Shown piece after piece: positions 5,891-8,713 of a stretch of DNA of 8,713 bases. The position numbers were made by a program, and so were the translations under genes. This DNA is from JANYJJ01 sp038241115 (GTDB lineage: Bacteria; Pseudomonadota; Gammaproteobacteria; Burkholderiales; Burkholderiaceae_C): contig JBBRGA010000142.1 in NCBI GenBank assembly GCA_038241115.1, forward strand, positions 1 through 8,713. The letters run 5' to 3'. The notes below the pieces were generated by a model. The model was not told the origin of the DNA, searched no databases, and worked only from the letters and a program-made list of their open reading frames with translations. Within the stretch, counting starts at the first letter, position 1. Every line of letters starts with the position of its first letter.

Positions 5891-7360
5891 TTATCCGTGG
5901 TGAATGGCGACGGTCTTCAAACTTGAAAACCCATACAGCGCCTCGAAGCCTTTTTCGCGGCCGTGACCGCTGCGTTTGACGCCGCCAAACGGCAGCTCCA
6001 CGCCGCCGCCCGCACCGTAGTTGTTGATAAAGACCTGACCACATTTCAGCGCGCGCGCCATGCGCAGTTGGCGGCCGCCGTCTGCGGTCCACACACCGGC
6101 GACCAAACCGAAGGGCGTGCCGTTGGCGACGCGCAACGCATCAGCCTCATCGTCAAAGGGGATTACCACTTGCACCGGGCCGAAGATTTCTTCTTGGGCC
6201 AAGGCGTGGTCTGAACTCAGGCCGCTGACCAGGGTGGGCGGCAAGTAGTGACCACCACCGGGAGCGCCGCTGACCACCTGCGCCTGGGCGGCAATGTGCA
6301 AGCCGTCTTGCTTCGCAAGCTGGAGATACCGGCTCACGATGTCGAACTGCCGCTTCGATATCAGCGGCCCCACGTCCAAATCGCTCAGCGCAGGCCCAAC
6401 CCGCATGTCGCGGTAGCGCGCCGACATGCGCGCCAACACTTCGTCAAACACCTGCCGCTGCACCAAGATGCGCGACGCGGCCGAACAGGTTTGCCCGGCG
6501 TTTTGAATGCCCGCGTTGACCAAAAACGGCAACGCCGCCTCCAGATTGGCATCGGCAAATACCAGCTGCGGGCTCTTGCCACCCAGCTCCAGCGTGACCG
6601 GAATCGTGTTCTTCGCCGCTGCCGCCTGCACCAGCGCGCCGGTGGCCACCGAACCCGTGAACGAGATGTGATCGATGCCAGGGTGCGCCGACAACGCCGC
6701 GCCGGCCTCGTCGCCCAGCCCGGTGACCACGTTCAACGCGCCCGGCGGCAAGCCTGCTTCCATCGCGATGCGCGCAAACGCCAGCACCGTCAAACAAGCT
6801 TCTTCGGCCGGCTTCAGCACGCAGGCGTTGCCCATGGCCAAAGCCGCGCCCACGCTGCGCCCGACGATTTGCATGGGGTAGTTCCAAGGCACGATGTGGC
6901 CCGTCACGCCGAGGGGTTCGCGCAAGGTCAGCGCGGTGTAGCCGGCCATGAAAGGCAAGGTTTCGCCGTGAACCTTGTCGGCAGCGCCGCCGTAAAACTC
7001 CAGGTAGCGAGCCAGCGCAATCGCATCGGCGCGACCTTGCTTGAGCGGCTTGCCGACGTCGAGTGCCTCCAAGTGGGCCAGCATGTCAACGTTGTCGAGC
7101 ACCTTGCGGCCGATGGCGCTGAGCACGCGACCGCGCTCGGTGGCCGTCATGCGGCCCCACGCCCCGACGTCAAGCGCGGCGCGGGCGGCGGTGACGGCGG
7201 CGTTGATGTCGGCCAGATTGCCGCGGCCGATGTGCGTCAGCAGCGTGCCGTCAGACGGGTTCTCCAGCGGCAGTGTTTGCCCGCTGTCGGCGCTGCGCCA
7301 GTGGCCGTCAATGAGGATCAGTGAGGTGTCGAAAGGGAAGTCGAAAGAGTTCGTTTGCAT
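5891..7360 (-). CDS. NAD(P)-dependent aldehyde dehydrogenase
   Basis: A 489-residue complete member of the aldehyde dehydrogenase superfamily, oxidising an aldehyde to a carboxylate with NAD(P)+ in the cytosol. Key features: IVPWNYP with oxyanion-hole Asn160, cofactor-binding VLKP with Lys183, FTGS at 234-237, ELGGKSP with general base Glu258, NAGQTCSA with nucleophile Cys292, and EEIFGP with Glu391. The C-terminus NNYGAGGGVELPFGGVKRSG is that of the betaine-/aminobutyraldehyde-type group, but the precise substrate is unclear. The ATG at 7360 is the natural family start; its ribosome binding site is weak. It is first gene of a two-gene operon with the SDR and is divergent from the ABC permease across an 85-base intergenic region. 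It differs clearly from the mmsA-type enzyme at the left edge and lacks its CoA-acylating hallmarks. Confidence 0.95.
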   Translation of the reverse strand: MQTNSFDFPFDTSLILIDGHWRSADSGQTLPLENPSDGTLLTHIGRGNLADINAAVTAARAALDVGAWGRMTATERGRVLSAIGRKVLDNVDMLAHLEALDVGKPLKQGRADAIALARYLEFYGGAADKVHGETLPFMAGYTALTLREPLGVTGHIVPWNYPMQIVGRSVGAALAMGNACVLKPAEEACLTVLAFARIAMEAGLPPGALNVVTGLGDEAGAALSAHPGIDHISFTGSVATGALVQAAAAKNTIPVTLELGGKSPQLVFADANLEAALPFLVNAGIQNAGQTCSAASRILVQRQVFDEVLARMSARYRDMRVGPALSDLDVGPLISKRQFDIVSRYLQLAKQDGLHIAAQAQVVSGAPGGGHYLPPTLVSGLSSDHALAQEEIFGPVQVVIPFDDEADALRVANGTPFGLVAGVWTADGGRQLRMARALKCGQVFINNYGAGGGVELPFGGVKRSGHGREKGFEALYGFSSLKTVAIHHG

Positions 7361-7368
7361 AGAAATTC

Positions 7369-7387
7369 TGACCGTGTGCAGCGGTCA
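7369..7387. promoter_or_regulatory. Inverted repeat in the ALDH/permease divergent region
   Basis: TGACCG (7369-7374) and CGGTCA (7382-7387) form a perfect 6-bp inverted repeat with a 7-base spacer, 9 bases from the ALDH start. It is followed by an A-rich stretch (7395-7410 region), so the 85-base gap probably carries both divergent promoters. It may be an operator for a local regulator outside the window. I could not place convincing -35/-10 pairs. Confidence 0.35.
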
Positions 7388-7445
7388 ATTGGGTGAAAAA
7401 ACTTTCAATAGACTACCTCGACTGCCCGCTCATGACACGTGACGC

Positions 7446-8420
7446 ATGACCCTCTTCATCCTCAAACGCTTTGCCACTTTCCTCGCCACGCTGTTGGCGG
7501 CTTCGGCCTTGGTGTTTGCGGTGCTCGACGTGCTGCCAGGCAATGCGGCGGAGTTGATGTTGGGCGAATCGGCCACGCCCGAATCATTGGCTGCCTTGAG
7601 CGCCAAACTGGGCTTGGACCAGCCTGCGCTGGCCCGTTACGTCGCTTGGATGAAGGGCCTGGCGCACGGCGACATGGGCATGAGTTTGTCTTACGACACA
7701 CCGGTGTGGGAGCTGGTGCGCCAGCGCATGGCGGTGACGCTGCCATTGGCCTTGATGGCCATGACGCTGACCACCGTGTTGGCGCTGAGTGCGGGCATTT
7801 ACGCGGCCTCGCAACACAACAAGCTCGGCGACGTGGGCGTGATGACGGTCAGCCAAATTGGCATCGCCATTCCCAATTTCTGGTTTGCCATTTTGTTGAT
7901 TCTGGTTTTTGCGGTGAAGCTGCAATGGTTCTCGGCCGGTGGCTTTGCGGGCTGGACGGAGGACGACGGCGGTGGCGGGGGTGGCGGTTTATGGATGGGC
8001 CTCAAAGCGCTGGTTTTGCCCGCCGTGGCCTTGGCCGTGGTGCAAGCCGCCATCCTGGCGCGCATCACCCGCTCGGCCGTGCTGGACGTGCTGCGCGAAG
8101 ACTTTGTGCGCACCGCCCGCGCCAAAGGACTGAACCCGCGTCAGGTGCTGTGGCGACATGTGCTGCGCAACGCCTTTGTGCCAGTGCTGACCTTGATGGG
8201 TTTGCAGTTTGCCAACCTGCTCACCGGCACGGTGGTGATCGAAAACGTGTTCAGCCTGCCCGGCCTGGGCCGCTTGGTATTTCAAGCCATCGCCAACCGC
8301 GATTTGGTCGTGGTGCGCAATGTGGTGCTGCTGTTGGCGGCAGCGGTGATCGTGATCAACTTTGTGGTCGATGTGCTGTACGCGGCGATTGATCCGCGCC
8401 TGCGATTGAGCGCGGCATGA
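7446..8420 (+). CDS. ABC transporter permease, DppB/OppB type (peptide/nickel/opine uptake family)
   Basis: A 324-residue inner-membrane permease of the binding-protein-dependent uptake family, of normal length. TM1 is about residues 8-30, followed by the DVLPGNAAELMLG loop and the family-specific extracytoplasmic region (GLDQPALARYVAWMKGLAHG, then DMGMSLSY). The permease core begins near VRQRMAVTLPLALM (91-104). The EAA loop that contacts the ATPase is VLREDFVRTARAKGLNPRQV (215-234). The C-terminus VVIENVFSLPGLGRLVFQAI and IDPRLR are classic DppB signatures. Oddity: the loop before the fifth span contains seven consecutive Gly residues (175-181) after TEDD. ATG 7446 is the family-typical start (MTLFILKRF), though its ribosome binding site is poor. 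Its partner permease, ATPase and binding-protein genes are not in the window; they would be expected downstream. The substrate cannot be inferred with confidence. Confidence 0.93.
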   Translation: MTLFILKRFATFLATLLAASALVFAVLDVLPGNAAELMLGESATPESLAALSAKLGLDQPALARYVAWMKGLAHGDMGMSLSYDTPVWELVRQRMAVTLPLALMAMTLTTVLALSAGIYAASQHNKLGDVGVMTVSQIGIAIPNFWFAILLILVFAVKLQWFSAGGFAGWTEDDGGGGGGGLWMGLKALVLPAVALAVVQAAILARITRSAVLDVLREDFVRTARAKGLNPRQVLWRHVLRNAFVPVLTLMGLQFANLLTGTVVIENVFSLPGLGRLVFQAIANRDLVVVRNVVLLLAAAVIVINFVVDVLYAAIDPRLRLSAA

Positions 8421-8713
8421 CAGCCATGGTGTTGACCGTGTGCCCGCGCTTGGCAACAGGCATGAACGGGGCGGGGGCGGGGCTTGCATATCAAAGCGCC
8501 ACGCCAAATACAAACCCGTTCGGGCTGAGGTATCGAAACCGCTTCGTGAGTTTTGAGCCTGTCCTTCGATACCTCAGGACGAACGGAGCGGGGGCGGGGG
8601 CGGGCGTGGGCGTGGGCGTGGACGTGGGCGTGGGGGTCGCGCAAGAAAAACCCACGGCAAATACAAAACCGTTCGGGCTGAGGTATCGAAGCCGCTGCGT
8701 GAGTTTTGCGCCT
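8417..8713 (+). CDS. Open frame overlapping the permease stop (ATGA); possible 5' end of a downstream gene, runs off right edge
   Basis: An ATG at 8417 overlaps the permease TGA, the arrangement typical for the second permease of such operons, and the frame has no stop for all 99 codons to the window edge. The encoded sequence does not look like a DppC N-terminus. After MTAMVLTVCPRLATG it consists of the translated repeats: PFGLRYR twice, and a run of Gly-Ala then Gly-Val dipeptides. Either the true next gene begins beyond the window and this is chance openness of a GC-rich repeat, or a repeat array has been inserted into or fused onto the start of the next gene. An alternative ATG at 8426 gives the same frame. 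I favour noncoding. Confidence 0.2.
   Translation, partial: MTAMVLTVCPRLATGMNGAGAGLAYQSATPNTNPFGLRYRNRFVSFEPVLRYLRTNGAGAGAGVGVGVDVGVGVAQEKPTANTKPFGLRYRSRCVSFAP
8516..8586. repeat. Long imperfect inverted repeat (REP-like hairpin)
   Basis: The left arm 8516-8537 (starting CCGTTCGGGC, ending TATCGAA) and the right arm 8565-8586 (starting TTCGATACC, ending GAACGG) are reverse complements over 22 bases except for two adjacent positions, around a 27-base loop. It lies 95 bases after the permease stop and could act as an mRNA 3'-end stabiliser or terminator-like structure. The left arm recurs at 8669-8690 in unit 2, whose right arm would be beyond the edge. Confidence 0.75.
8590..8637 (+). repeat. 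G-rich hexamer microsatellite (8 units)
   Basis: Eight consecutive hexamers: GGGGGC twice, GGGCGT three times, GGACGT, GGGCGT, GGGGGT. A two-hexamer version sits at 8473-8484 in the preceding repeat unit. Runs of three to five G separated by short linkers make the plus strand able to form a G-quadruplex, and the regular period makes slippage and copy-number change likely. All changes are by six bases, so any overlapping frame would be kept. Confidence 0.8.

Larger units (their letters stand above)
8464..8713. repeat. Tandem array of a palindromic intergenic repeat (two units, second cut by the window edge)
   Basis: Unit 1 runs from GAACGG at 8464 to 8580 (117 bases); unit 2 starts with GAACGG at 8581 and reaches the edge. 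The segments 8499-8560 and 8652-8713 differ at only 5 of 62 positions, at an offset of 153 bases. The difference between 153 and 117 (36) is explained by six extra G-rich hexamers in unit 2. Each unit contains CCGTTCGGGCTGAGGTATCG-type arms. I know this type of sequence as a dispersed REP-like palindrome in Comamonadaceae genomes; that is recall, not a search. Confidence 0.75.

Noticed and set aside
6248..7324. Plus-strand 358-codon open frame antisense to the aldehyde dehydrogenase
   Set aside because: Its Arg/His/Gln-rich composition is typical of antisense frames in GC-rich genes, and the opposite strand encodes a complete enzyme with every catalytic motif.
8282..8644. Minus-strand 120-codon frame rich in His-Ala and Arg-Pro repeats, overlapping the end of the permease
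   Set aside because: It is the reverse translation of the palindromic repeat and G-rich hexamers plus the antisense of the permease. Such frames arise wherever this repeat occurs and show no domain.
1..8713. Defence system, toxin-antitoxin pair, CRISPR, prophage or insertion sequence
   Set aside because: No transposase, integrase, nuclease, spacer array or toxin-like pair was recognised in any frame. The two small genes are divergent rather than a paired operon.

Overview
The window looks like a piece of a GC-rich (roughly 60-65 %) betaproteobacterial chromosome, most probably Burkholderiales/Comamonadaceae. This rests on codon use, on the style of the LysR, EamA, GST and DppB-type proteins, and on the dispersed palindromic repeat at the right edge. 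It is an inference from recognition by eye, not from a search. I see no RNA gene, CRISPR array, insertion sequence or phage gene.

Left block (1-4156). The N-terminal third of a CoA-acylating methylmalonate-semialdehyde dehydrogenase (mmsA) runs off the left edge on the minus strand. It is divergent from a LysR-type regulator, and a striking nested inverted repeat (540-563) lies between them as the likely operator. On the plus strand the regulator is followed closely by a UPF0149/YecA-like protein, an EamA-family exporter whose GTG start overlaps the preceding stop by 4 bases, and a Tyr-type glutathione S-transferase. A 14-bp-stem hairpin spans the exporter stop codon and may separate the last gene from the others.

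Middle block (4157-5125). This is a lower-GC interval with two small divergent genes. One is a 77-residue single-span membrane protein with a TTG start (minus). The other is an 89-residue basic/acidic protein with a textbook ribosome binding site (plus). Between them lie about 356 bases without a convincing gene but with several inverted repeats.

Right block (5126-8713). A minus-strand two-gene operon encodes an NAD(P)-dependent aldehyde dehydrogenase and, 9 bases downstream, a short-chain dehydrogenase/reductase. The pair is suited to oxidising an alcohol to an aldehyde and then to an acid. Divergently, a DppB/OppB-type ABC transporter permease starts what is probably a peptide- or opine-type uptake operon. 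Substrate import plus two oxidoreductases is a plausible small catabolic locus, but the substrate cannot be read from the sequence. Where the second permease would be expected, directly overlapping the stop (ATGA), the window instead holds a tandem palindromic repeat with an expanded G-rich hexamer tract. The frame opened by that ATG stays open through the repeats to the edge.

Overall this is mostly ordinary metabolic and transport chromosome. I found no convincing evidence of a wholly new system. The points most worth a second look are the 3' repeat array and its open frame, the operator palindrome, the exporter/GST hairpin and the two small genes.
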